Below are positions 1 through 9,962 of a stretch of DNA of 32,974 nt, piece by piece. A model generated the notes under the pieces. The model searched no databases, was not told the DNA's origin, and saw nothing but the letters and a program-made list of their open reading frames with translations. The translations under genes were made by a program, and so were the position numbers. The stretch is from Acrasis kona (taxonomy: Eukaryota > Heterolobosea > Eutetramitea > Acrasida > Acrasidae): assembly GCA_026419775.2 (NCBI GenBank), contig JAOPGA020001286.1, positions 1 through 32,974 on the forward strand. Direction: 5' to 3'. Each line of letters opens with the position of its first letter. The stretch's first letter is position 1.

Positions 1-107
1 TCACCACAACGAAAGCAACATTGGCGAGATATTTGTAAAAATGTCGGAATGGAGAGAACAAATTCATACAGATAGATACTGCCAACAGATGGAACTACAC
101 TTACCGC

Positions 108-1013
108 ATGTTGAACGACACAATTCAGGTCAAAAAAGTATATGACCAGGTTACTAACGACTCGGATGCTGACAATGTTGTAAGCGAGGGTAAACTTTCA
201 AAGCAACAATGGAGCAGGTTGAGCATTTTAAGGGATATCCTTAAAAAATTTGACAGAGCCACAAGAAAAGCTTCGAGTAAACGTCCAAATATGTCACAAT
301 CCATCCCTATCTACTTTAACCTCCGAGATTATCTTTGCGAAGCGGAAGAAATTTATGAGGGGAGATCTCCAGCATCAATCAAGAATCCTATTTTAAACAA
401 ATGCGACATTGAGATTCTTAGAGGACTACACAGAGCAAAAGCAAAATTTGACAAATACTTTGATCGTGCAGTCAATTCGAACACGCTTATTATCGCTGCA
501 ATGATCGACCCAAGAAGAAGGAGGAAGGGTGTTGAGACATTATTTCCCAACAACTCAACAAAGATAGATGATGTCATTGAATATCTGAAGAACAAATACG
601 AATGTGATGACTCCATACAATCACAACTCTCTCAAAATAGTGATTTTGATGAGGGGTATGGAATGCAAACATCTTCAAAATCAGACTTTGACAGATATTT
701 GGAGGACCCATGTGTTGTATATAAACCTGGCGAGGACTTTGATATTCTTCAGTGGTGGAAGAACCATAGAGATATTTACCCAACATTTGCCAAAATAGCA
801 AGAGATTATTTGTCAGTGATGGCTTCGTCAGTTTCCGTAGAGAGATTGTTTAATTTTGGTCGAGATATTTTGAGTATTCGTCGGTATAGTCTGTCAACAA
901 TTATGTTGAAAAAACTCATGACAATGTACAAGACGAAGCTAGATGCAGAAGAGAAGGAAGACGAAGCGAATAAGGGAATTCAGGAGCAAAGCCAAAGAAG
1001 CCAAAATGTATGA
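108..1013 (+). CDS. hAT transposase, C-terminal part (partial)
   Basis: This is the catalytic C-terminal part of a hAT transposase, which cuts and pastes its element. The reading frame ends with the hAT dimerisation domain: residues about 204 to 270 hold the pattern DIL-x-WW, YP-x-FAKIARDYLSV, SSVSVERLF and GRDILSIRR. The upstream pattern RWNYTYRML, also typical of hAT proteins, begins at base 87, before the first ATG. The ATG at 108 is therefore not the true start. The frame is closed by a stop at 36-38, so the fragment is either cut by an intron or broken there. The C-terminus is lysine- and glutamate-rich. It could be an intact gene whose upstream exons lie outside the window, or a relic. 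Confidence 0.8.
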   Translation: MLNDTIQVKKVYDQVTNDSDADNVVSEGKLSKQQWSRLSILRDILKKFDRATRKASSKRPNMSQSIPIYFNLRDYLCEAEEIYEGRSPASIKNPILNKCDIEILRGLHRAKAKFDKYFDRAVNSNTLIIAAMIDPRRRRKGVETLFPNNSTKIDDVIEYLKNKYECDDSIQSQLSQNSDFDEGYGMQTSSKSDFDRYLEDPCVVYKPGEDFDILQWWKNHRDIYPTFAKIARDYLSVMASSVSVERLFNFGRDILSIRRYSLSTIMLKKLMTMYKTKLDAEEKEDEANKGIQEQSQRSQNV

Positions 1014-1704
1014 CATGTATTATCCGAACAAGTTTGGAGTTCCAAAATAAAAATACGAATATTCTATAGGTGCGTTACAAATAGCTCTCATATTGGATCT
1101 CACTCCAACAAATTAATCAGACCAATTTGCTTCCTTCCCTTATCACATCAGATAATATAACACAGTTCTGATGATGACTCCAAATGTATTTTCCTCTTTA
1201 AGAAGATTTATGAGCTGAATATCACCTGTAAAAAAACGACTGTTTTATACAAAAACTGAAAGTATTTAAACGTAAATTAGTGATTTATTTGGTCGATTCC
1301 CGTGTGATGTTCAATCCCTTCCACGTATCTTTTGCCTTCGCTTTGTGATTGTATGGAGTCATCACATTCTTATTTGTTCTTCAGATATTCAATGACATCA
1401 TCTATCTTTGTTGAGTTGTTCTCTTTTGACGAATATGCGGATAACCGTTCGTGAAACTCAACAATCTGATACGAATACGGTTATTGTAAAGAATTTATTC
1501 GTATTGTATTTTATTTGTACATTTATGCGAATAAGCACTCGCATATTCGTATCGAAGCCCTATGTTTTTCACTTGTGTACATACGAATATGCTTTGTTTT
1601 TCACTTGTGTACATCCAGATACCATACATAATTAATTAAAGGTTTTTTGGATAATTAAGTTGAGTGGCCTAGTTAACTTCATTTTATGAATTACAGTCCA
1701 TACT
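1014..1704. other. Non-coding stretch: hAT 3' end and formin upstream region
   Basis: No open frame of significance is seen. The left two thirds look like the non-coding end of the hAT element. The last 75 bases are the upstream region of the formin gene and hold a possible 3' splice site (TTACAG at 1691-1696) just before its ATG, so a 5' UTR intron is possible. Confidence 0.5.
1564..1614. repeat. 19-base direct repeat in hAT end
   Basis: The 19-mer starting GTTTTTCACTTG occurs at 1564-1582 and again, identical, at 1596-1614. The 13 bases between them include one copy of the CGAATATGC motif. It lies in the presumed subterminal region of the hAT element, where such repeats usually bind transposase. 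Confidence 0.75.
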
Positions 1705-4700
1705 ATGATAGAGCTTGATGTGACATTTCATATCGGACTGTCTAAGGTCAAAAAGCCCTTCCTTTATGATCCAGACAAAAAGCTCAACGATCAATTCCAT
1801 AAGATTTGTGAACTATTTGATGTAGATCAAGAGAGTGGTAGGATGTGCTTGTTGGTTGGGAGAAACTATATTACTTTGGAAGGAGGTCCTAAAATATCTA
1901 CGTTGTTTGGAGAGGACTCTGTAAGTGCATAACTTTTGTGTCAATCTTACATTTTCTAGAAAGGAGAAATTTTGCTCACTTTTAGGCCAGATATTCATGC
2001 GAGAGAAATTACCTATAAGCTTCAGGACCTGAACGACGCAAAAAAGCTTTCTCAAACACTTTTCACACTTAAAGACGTTCTGCAGGAGGAGTTGGTAGCA
2101 GAAGAATTTATTGCCAATAATGGAATTCAGCTATTATCAAAATGTATCAACAGCGTAAAAGGAACGAGTAGAGGTTACGCACTCGCATCGTTAAGATCCG
2201 CTTTATCCTACGTCAGCGCGATGCAGTTCATATCAAACTCGCCTTCTACAGTCAGCGACATTTTCCTTTTCACTGGGAGTGGAAAAGAGCAAGGTGCACA
2301 AACAAATGTAATTAAGAATGCATTGGAATTACTCATTGTAATATGTAACTACCTTGAAAATGGATACAAAGTCATGAAGAGGGCTGCAAAGGTTTCTGCG
2401 AAGAAGCTTGGATTAAAACAATTCGAGAATCTGATCAATTTGTTAACCTTTAATAATGATCTTGATGTAAAGGTGAATTGCCTCACATTATTAAACGTTA
2501 TCATGAACAAGGCTCCCAACGAAACTAAAAAGAAAAAGCTACTGTACAAACTACAACAAGTCGATATCGAGGACGCATTAACACTAATTGACGAAGTAGA
2601 ATATCCAGCCCTCAAGGAACAGTTGAGTTGCTTCCAAATATTCTCAAACATTACGGTCCCCAAATCATGGTACGCTGCTGATAAATACAAGGAGGATTTG
2701 AAACGAATTACCACTCAATTTGAAGAATTACAAGATGAGCTGTTTAGAGCAAAGAGACAACAAACCCTCACAAGGCTAGTCAAACAAGAGTTGACTAGGT
2801 CATACGAAACTATCTCTTTGCTATCTGCTAATCCAAAAGCAATTCCAAAACTGTACCCAACCTCACGATCCGATTCCTCGAAAGAACAAAACAATGCATT
2901 AGAGAATGTACTCACAAAGTCCGACATAGAGAACAGTAACGAACACAAGATGATCGTGAAAGCTAGAAGAGCCATCATCAAGAGGATCATAAACAGTTCA
3001 GAGTTTGCAGATCTCATTCCACAACGCGGAACTGGTTCCATGCACAGCACAAAAAACAATATATTCGAAGATTCAGATGAAGACGAAGAAGAGAGCAATA
3101 ACACAAAAGATGGTGCGGAAGTACAGAGACTAAAAAATGAGTTGCAAAATTTAAAGCTCGAATTAACCGAGCTTGATAAACTCAAATCACAGGGCGAGCA
3201 AATAGATAAATTGAGAAGTCAGGTATATGAAATGGATGTATTGAGACAAAATTTGAAGAACTCATTAGAGCTCATTGAAGAGAAAGACTCCATCATACAG
3301 CAGAGGGACAAAACAATTTTGGAATTGGAAGATTCTGCCACACCACCTCCGCCACCCTTTGAAGAAGAAGCACCAACTATATCTGAGATTGAGAAAAAGG
3401 AACAAGAAAAGAGAGAGATTGAGAGGAGGGAACAGCTTATGGAGCAAAAGATTAAACAAAGAGACGAAGAACTATCTAGGCTAAAGACGAAGCTTGCCGA
3501 TCTGGACAAAAAGATTGCTGCTAAAGACAATGAAATTATAGAACTAAAAAGACCGAAGCCAGAAGCAAGATCCACTTCAGTTTCTATTCCTCCACCTCCA
3601 CCTCCGCCTATGGGTGGTATGCCACCGCCACCTCCACCTCCAATGATGGGTATGCCACCACCTCCACCACCTCCACCAATGGGTGGTATGCCACCTCCTC
3701 CGCCGCCACCAATGATGGGCTCTCCTCCACCACCACCTCCGATGATGGGTGGGCCACCTCCGCCGCCACCTCCAATGATGGGTGGACCGCCACCACCTCC
3801 ACCAATGGGTGGACCGCCTCCTCCACCAGGTGGACCTCCTGGACCACCTCCAATGATGGGTGGGCCTCGTCCGGCTTTTGGAGCTACTTTAAAACATGTT
3901 GATACTCCAACCAAACCAAAAATTATCCCAAAGAAGCCAATGAAACCCATGTTTTGGGATAGAATCATAGCAAATGACAAGTCATCAGTTTGGTCCAATG
4001 TGAAGGAAGGAGAAATTGATGTGAACGAATTCGAAATGATGTTTTCAAAGAAGGAAATGAAGCCAGGTGTAAAGAAGGAAGTTGAAGCTCCACAAAAAGT
4101 TATACCTCCAGAGCAACTACCTCTTCTCGATGATAAGTTGTTACAAAAGATGACCATAACAACTAAGAAGCTTCCTAAAGTTGCCAAACTACAGCAAGCT
4201 ATTGTTGAATTGGATAATAAATCTGTGAGTAAGGAAAACTTGGAGCTTATGATACAGAACATGCCCTCACAAGAGGAGCTAGCTGAATTTAAGGAGAAGA
4301 TGAAGACGAAACCAGAGAAGAATTATACCGAGCCTGAGAAGTACATGCAAATGATTGTAACCATGCCTGAATGTCTAGGTAGGATCGAAGCTTGGCTATT
4401 CATGCTGGAGTTTGAGCAAAATTTAATTATTGCTTCAAATCCAATATCAGCACTGGAAAGAGCCACGAAGAATGTTAGGAATAGTAAAAACTTCCAAACT
4501 ATCCTTGGTTTTATTCTAGCTATGGGTAACTATATGAACGGTGGAACTGCAAAGGGACAAGCAGACGGATTCCACCTAAAGGGGTTGATGAAAATGGACC
4601 TGACAAAAGATTCAACAAACAAGATGACTCTTTTGCAATACGCGTCTGAGCAGGCAATTAAGAAGAATCCTCATGTTGTCAGTCTTATTGAGGAGTTTGT

Positions 4701-5181
4701 ATCGATCTATGAGGCCAAGACAATTAATTTTGATCAAGTACAAAAAGAGGTTGATAACGTAACGAATGGGTTGAAAAAATTCAAAACCACAGTGAAGAAC
4801 ATTCAAAAATTTGTTGATGAAGAGGATTTGTTTATGAAGAAGATGACTGAATTTTGCATAGATGCAATGAAAAAGAGCGATGAATTGTGCGAGACGTCAA
4901 AGAAGTCTAAAGACGACTACCAAGAGCTTCTTAAATTCTTCTCATATAAAGACAGAGAAGTGGTAGAAACAGAACCATCAGATTTTTTCGGTATTTTGGT
5001 ACAATTTCTAGATAAGTTCAAAGCCTCTGTTAAAAAACATCAAACAGAGGAGGCCAAAAAGAACAAAATGCAACCATTGGCAAGAGGCCAAGGAGCCAAA
5101 ATTGCAGGTGCTGTTGCAGGTGAAGATGCCATGAGTGCAATGGTATCAAAAATCAAGAGTGACATGGCCGCCAAGAAGTAA
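1705..5181 (+). CDS. Formin with FHOD/ELMO-like N-terminus, FH1 and FH2 domains
   Basis: This is an actin-nucleating formin of 1145 residues in two exons (1705-1920, 1960-5181; 39-base intron, phase 0). Residues 1 to about 90 look like a ubiquitin-fold GTPase-binding region. Residues about 90 to 300 are an armadillo-type helical region resembling the N-termini of FHOD formins and ELMO proteins. Coiled coil follows at about 330-600. The FH1 domain, about 614-705, is a string of proline runs separated by MMGG/MGGMP, the profilin-binding segment. FH2 runs from PMKPMFWDRI (about 733) to about 1100 and keeps the GNYMNGG signature. The tail (AMSAMVSKIKS) resembles a weak DAD autoinhibitory motif. 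Release by a small GTPase is likely from the family; the adjacent Ras gene is not evidence of this. The long glycine-rich frame opposite FH1 is a mirror of the proline repeats. Confidence 0.95.
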
Positions 5182-5205
5182 CAATAAACTAGACAAAAAA
5201 ACAAT

Positions 5206-5903
5206 TTATAACAAAGAACATTTTTTGGCTTGCTTCTTAGCACCTGTGGGTGATTTAGCCTTACTCTTGCTGTCTTCTACATTCTCCTCTTCTCCGGCGT
5301 TAGGGTCGTTGGATTTATCAATCAACCTTGCTAGTGAAGTGAAAATCTCGTCTACATTAATGCAGGCTTTAGCTGATGATTCCAAGAACAAGCAGTCTCC
5401 AAATTTTTCTGACATGGATTGACCCTCCTGCTTGCTTACGGCTCTCTCCTCTTCAAGGTCACACTTGTTACCTACAAGGACTAGGGGTACTTCATCTGAA
5501 TCTTTGCTTCTCAACAATTGTTCGTGTATAGTCATACAATCCTCGCAGGAAGATGGATCGGTAATAGAATACACTAGAACGAAACCTTGACCAGTACGCA
5601 TATAAGAGTCTCTCATGGCCGAATACTCTTCTTGGCCGGCAGTATCAAGAATGCTGTAAAAATGTAAATACAAACATAATATTTGAATGTTTCTTACTCT
5701 AACATGGCTGCCTTTCCGTCGATTTCAACATGCTTTCTGTAAGAGTCCTCAATAGTTGGGTCTTGTGGATTGTCAAGTGATTTATAATATTCTGTGCACT
5801 TACCATACTTTTCGACGAAACTTCCTTGGATAAATTGGATGGTCAATGCAGACTTTCCAACACCACCAGAGCCTAGTACGACAATCTTGTACTCGTTTGC
5901 CAT
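5206..5903 (-). CDS. Ras small GTPase
   Basis: This is a Ras GTPase of 203 residues, a membrane-bound signalling switch. Exons are 5903-5804, 5761-5698 and 5653-5206, with introns of 42 and 44 bases. Visible motifs are G1 GSGGVGKS, the effector loop YDPTIEDSY (formed across the first splice junction), G3 [10 protein letters not shown] (formed across the second), G4 NKCD and G5 SSAK. A basic tail KKQAKK precedes the CaaX box CSLL; the final leucine predicts geranylgeranylation. Start: the ATG at 5903 gives the canonical MANEYKIVV; in-frame codons upstream have no ATG. Oddity: the first intron is a multiple of three without a stop, and retention would insert 14 residues in the effector loop. 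The stop codon is 24 bases from the formin stop on the other strand. Confidence 0.95.
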
Positions 5904-6002
5904 TGTTTCGGTTTTATTTTTCAACTGCTGTTTGACCAAACATTTTATTGTACCGTTGACAAGATGTCAATGTCAAATTGCATTCAATCAGCGTGGGGCT
6001 GA

Positions 6003-6046
6003 CTCAAACGTAGTTCGTTGAAAGCTCAAACGTAGTTCGTTGAAAG
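6003..6046. repeat. 22-base tandem duplication upstream of ras
   Basis: Two perfect adjacent copies of a 22-mer beginning CTCAAACGTAG lie at 6003-6024 and 6025-6046, about 100 bases upstream of the ras start codon. They could be duplicated regulatory sites or a chance slippage product. Confidence 0.85.
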
Positions 6047-6461
6047 TACAACCTTTCCATTAAGGTATTATTCGTCTTTGGAGAAGAAGATAAGAATATT
6101 TTTTTGGGAATAATTTTCTTTTAAGCTGTTGATGTAAATAACAACTTCAAGAATTATCACTTGAAATAGAATTATTATAGCAGTCCCTTAATTCAGGAGT
6201 TGATTATGCATGATTTAGAATCGCTTTTTTATAACTCATCAAGAAGTCCACCAAAAGAATAAATTGTAGGTTGCATTCACTCATTGTAAATGTCAGATGG
6301 CTTGTGGAGTACATTCGGCAGTTCAGTCTGTTGAGAATATGTGTTTATACAATACTGCTTCAACTCTTCTAAGTTCCAAGTCCTTGGTTACAACACAGTC
6401 TCTATAGCGTAGACAGAAACTTGAACGGTTATTTAAGAGTATTCCTGAAACAGCAAAAATC
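6047..6461. other. Gap between ras and ABC transporter genes
   Basis: AT-rich sequence with no convincing open frame, splice pair set or RNA gene. It presumably holds ras promoter sequence on its left side. Confidence 0.5.
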
Positions 6462-6740
6462 ATGACAGGCAACATACCAGATGTGGTTGCGTATGACTTC
6501 AATATATTTGACCAAAGAGCATTATCTTCAGAGTTCAGAGTTCGGATTTTTGGGCCATAACAGTTGTTCCGAACGAGGCGTGACTTGGATATTCATTCTG
6601 GTCGGACTTTATTTACAAAAAAGTACAATGAATGTTCAAAAAACCCGTTGTTTCAACATCTGGGGAATAGGATTACCGTGAACTGCTTTGTCTTTCTCCC
6701 GACTAGGGTGCAGTCTCCACTGTTAAAAGGACTACCATGA
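6462..6740 (+). pseudogene. Broken coding-like stretch, family unknown
   Basis: From the ATG at 6462 one frame is open for 32 codons, stops at TAA 6558-6560, then stays open in the same frame for another 59 codons to TGA 6738-6740. Amino acid composition looks protein-like (mixed charged and hydrophobic residues), unlike the surrounding AT-rich spacer. I do not recognise a family. No convincing intron of the size usual here removes the internal stop. It may be a decayed gene fragment or a chance open frame. Confidence 0.25.
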
Positions 6741-6782
6741 ATGATAGAATTTCAGCAGTGAGAAAAAAACAAAGCTGCAGCA

Positions 6783-8877
6783 ATGGGTAACTCTGTAGCA
6801 CGTGTGTGGGACAGGCTAAGGAATCAAGGACAATACAATCAGATGAGTGACATCGAAAACCAAAACGAAACTAAAAGTCCGAAACCCTCAACCATCGAGA
6901 CCTTGAAGTAAGATTCCTTCGTACTCATACTAATCAATTCAGAACACATTTTAACATAATTGTTCAACTGCTGCCATATCTATGGCCGAAAGATTGGAAC
7001 TTAAGATTACGTGTGTCGACAAGTTTGCTCTGCCTATTGTTAGGTCAGATAGTTAGCGCTACAACGCCCTTTGCCTACAGGAGTGCTGTTGACTCATTGA
7101 CTGATTCGCAGGACATGATAAGATACCCTCTGCTGGCAATTATTCTTTATGGGCTTGGAGGTCTAACCAAAGAGTGAGTTACAACAATGCTGAATGGCTA
7201 ACGAATTTGCTAGATTTTTGAGTAATTTTAGAGACACTATCTTCATCAAAGTACAAAATGTTGCTCAAAGAAATGCATCAGTTGATACTTTTGCGCATTT
7301 ACACAAACTCAGCTTTTCATACCACATGAACAGAAGAACTGGTGGTGTGCTAAAAGGAATTGACCGTGGTACAAGAGGAATAAACTTCCTTGTTAACTTC
7401 TTACTGTTCAACATTATTCCAGTTTTCGTCGAGTTATTCATTGGTAAGTCGCTTGTTAGGCATTGATTCTTAATTTTGATAGTCTGTGGTATACTTGTGG
7501 TCACACATAGCGCTTTAATTTCTGGCATCACATTTGTTGTTTGTATTGTATTTGTTATTTTCACAGTCATTGTCACAGAGTGGAGGACCAAATTTAGACA
7601 AGAAATGAAGTAAGTAATGGTTTAGCATAAACATTAATATCAATAGTGCTGCAGAGAGCGATGCGAACAACAAGGCGGTAGATTCCTTATTGAATTATGA
7701 GACTGTTAAGTACTTCTCCGCCGAGCAGCACGAAATTCAACGTTATAGTGGCGCTCTCGATCAGTACACAAACTTTGCTCAAAAGAATCAACTTTCAATG
7801 GCCGTTATGAATTTCGGACAAAGTATACTCTCGTCTGTTGGACAATTGGCTGTGATGCTTCTTGCAGCCCATCAGGTTGTGAAAGGTCAAATCACGGTTG
7901 GTGATTTTGTGCTTGTAAATACTTATGTAATGCAGATCATGACACCACTCAACAATTTAGGAAGAAGTAAGTCTCGAAGGGTTTTTAATACATTTACACA
8001 ATTGTAGGCTATAGAATGATAAAACAATCCCTCATCGACCTTGAAAGCATGTTCGACATTCAAAAGCAAGATCCAACCATTAAAGACATTCAAGACCCGT
8101 TAGAGTTTGAACCAAAGAGCGGCGAGCTAGTCTTCGATAACGTCAAATTCCAATACAACAACGAACGTCAAATCCTCAAAGGCATTTCCTTCAGAGTTGG
8201 TGCTGGAAAGCAAATGGCCATTGTGGGCCCGTCTGGTGCCGGAAAGACAACCATCAACCGACTTTTATTCAGATTTTATGATCCAACAGAGGGTACCATT
8301 ACAATTGATGGTGTTGACATTACGAAAATAAGACAGAGTGACTTACGAAAGCATGTTGGTATTGTCCCTCAAGACACAGTCTTGTTCAACGATACTGTTC
8401 GTTACAATATTATGTATGGAAAGTTGACTGCAAGTGATGATGACATGACAGACGCTGGCAAAAACAGCACAAATACATGATAAGATTGAACAATTCCCAA
8501 GCGCATGGGAAACTAAAGTAGGAGAAAGAGGATTAAGGTTATCGGGTGGTGAAAAACAAAGAGTGGCAATCGCCAGGAGCGTGTTGAAGGCACCACATGT
8601 TATGGTCTTTGATGAGGCAACCGCTTCATTAGACACAAATACTGAGAAGGAAATTCAAGACAATTTAAGAAAAGCATTCAAGGGGAAGATCACAACCATT
8701 GTTTTGGCTCACAGGTTGAGCACGATTATAGACAGTGACGAGATTATTGTGGTGAAGGAGGGAGCTATTATTGAGAGAGGTACACATGATGAGTTACTGT
8801 TAATGAACGGCGAGTACAAACTACTTTGGGACAAACAGAGCACTAGCAACAACATGTATTTGAAGGAAACTGTGTAA
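6783..8877 (+). CDS. Mitochondrial-type ABC half transporter, ABCB6/ABCB7 (Hmt1/Atm1) group
   Basis: A half transporter: one membrane domain plus one ATPase domain, working as a dimer. ABCB7/Atm1 exports a glutathione-sulfur compound from mitochondria; ABCB6/Hmt1 moves porphyrins or metal conjugates. Exons are 6783-6907, 6943-7173, 7214-7443, 7483-7609, 7647-7966 and 8008-8877, about 633 residues. Membrane-domain signatures are RTGGVLKGIDRGTRGI, VTEWRTKFRQEMN and SLLNYETVKYF. The ATPase has Walker A GPSGAGKTT, Q-loop VPQD, signature LSGGEKQRV, Walker B VMVFDEAT and switch AHRLST. The C-terminal half (ILKAP-like SVLKAP, final LLWDKQ) leans to ABCB6, the membrane part to Atm1. No clear mitochondrial presequence is visible in the short first exon. 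A single extra G at 8457-8458 breaks the frame in the ATPase between Q-loop and signature; removing it restores the conserved AAKTAQIHDKI, so sequence error is likely. Confidence 0.9.
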
Positions 8878-8927
8878 ATTAAGAACATTAAAATGCATAA
8901 TTGTATACCACAACAATATTCTTTACA

Positions 8928-9957
8928 ATGAATTTCACAAAAACACTCAACAAGTACCAGAGGATGATAACACCGAATGGATATAATCTTGTTTATGATA
9001 TCAAAGACTATGAAAGGACACCCTTCAAATTGGATTATAGAAATAAAAAAATATTAGCACCAATGGTTCGTGTGGGCGTTTTGCCTTTTAGGGCTACTCG
9101 CACTTGAATATGGCGCAGATATAGTGTATAGCGAGGAGCTTATCGACAAGAAGATCATCAAATCAAAAAGAATTATCAATCAAGAAACCAACACAGTGGA
9201 TTATATTGATGAAAAGAGTGGAAGGCACATGTACCAAACATGTCCAATGGACAAGAATGTTGTGCTACAGATCGGTACCGCATGCCCTGACTTGGCTCTC
9301 CAGGCAGGACTGCACATGTACCAGGACTATGATGCACTAGACGTCAACATGGGATGTCCAGTGCACTTTTCCACAAGTGGCGGAATGGGATCGGCGCTCT
9401 TAAAACAACCAGAAAAAATCAAAAACATCCTGACCAATTTAGTCAAGAACATTCCAGACAAAAGCATCACTTGTAAAATAAGATTATTGGCAACGCTCGA
9501 AGAGACTTTGGATCTGGTCAAAATGATTGAAAGCACAGGTGTATCGGCAATAGCCGTACACGCTAGATACGTGTCACAAAGGCCTCGTGAACCAGCACTT
9601 TTAGACCAACTACATCACGTTGTATCATCCGTGTCCATACCCGTCATCGCCAACGGTGATGCATTCGACGTTACTGATTTCGAAAGAATCAAACAACTCA
9701 CACATTGCGACAGCGTCATGTACGCTCGAGGGGCACTGTGGAATCCATCCATATTCTCGGACGAAATGACACACCGTCACGAATGCGCCAGACATTTGAT
9801 TACTTATTGTAAACGCTACAATACTCATTTTCTAAACTGCAAGTACATGTTACAGAGAATGCTGGATCAGCACGAATCAGCAGGGCCACAGTTTAAGGCA
9901 GTGGTGCAAAGTAGGACCTATCAAGACTTGTATACAATATTCGAAACACATTCATAA
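8928..9957 (+). CDS. tRNA-dihydrouridine(20) synthase, DUS2 type
   Basis: FMN-dependent reductase that makes dihydrouridine at position 20 of the tRNA D-loop. The whole protein (about 342 residues) follows human DUS2 closely in its catalytic barrel: APMVRVGVLPFR, LALEYGADIVYSEELIDKK, IDVNMGCP-like DVNMGCPVHFSTSGGMG with the catalytic cysteine, TCKIRLL, AIAVHAR, SIPVIANGDA and ALWNPSIF. The double-stranded RNA-binding domain of animal DUS2 is absent. Start: the ATG at 8928, only 50 bases after the ABC transporter stop on the same strand. No intron is seen. One extra G in GGG 9091-9093 splits the frame between FR and LLALEYG; without it the match is seamless, so assembly error is probable. The stop is 5 bases from the stop of the next gene on the other strand. 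Confidence 0.93.
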
Positions 9958-9962
9958 ACATT

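Larger units (their letters stand above)
1..1630 (+). mobile_element. hAT-family DNA transposon, 3' part, left end outside window
   Basis: The stretch carries the C-terminal half of a hAT transposase followed by about 600 non-coding bases. These contain short repeated motifs in both orientations, typical of hAT subterminal regions (the 9-mer CGAATATGC at 1430 and 1584, inverted at 1541). The left end is beyond the window, so the target-site duplication cannot be read. The right boundary near 1630 is an estimate from where the repeats stop, about 75 bases before the formin start codon. Confidence 0.7.

Noticed and set aside
3219-4262. 347-codon minus-strand frame, rich in glycine
   Set aside because: It is the mirror of the formin FH1 proline repeats; composition follows the opposite strand and no domain is visible.
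5135-5422. Plus-strand frame bridging formin and ras
   Set aside because: It lies opposite the conserved ras C-terminus and has no domain.
8429-8462. A 34-base intron that would also repair the ABC transporter frame
   Set aside because: It would remove the conserved helix after YGKLTASDDD; removing one G keeps the whole conserved segment.
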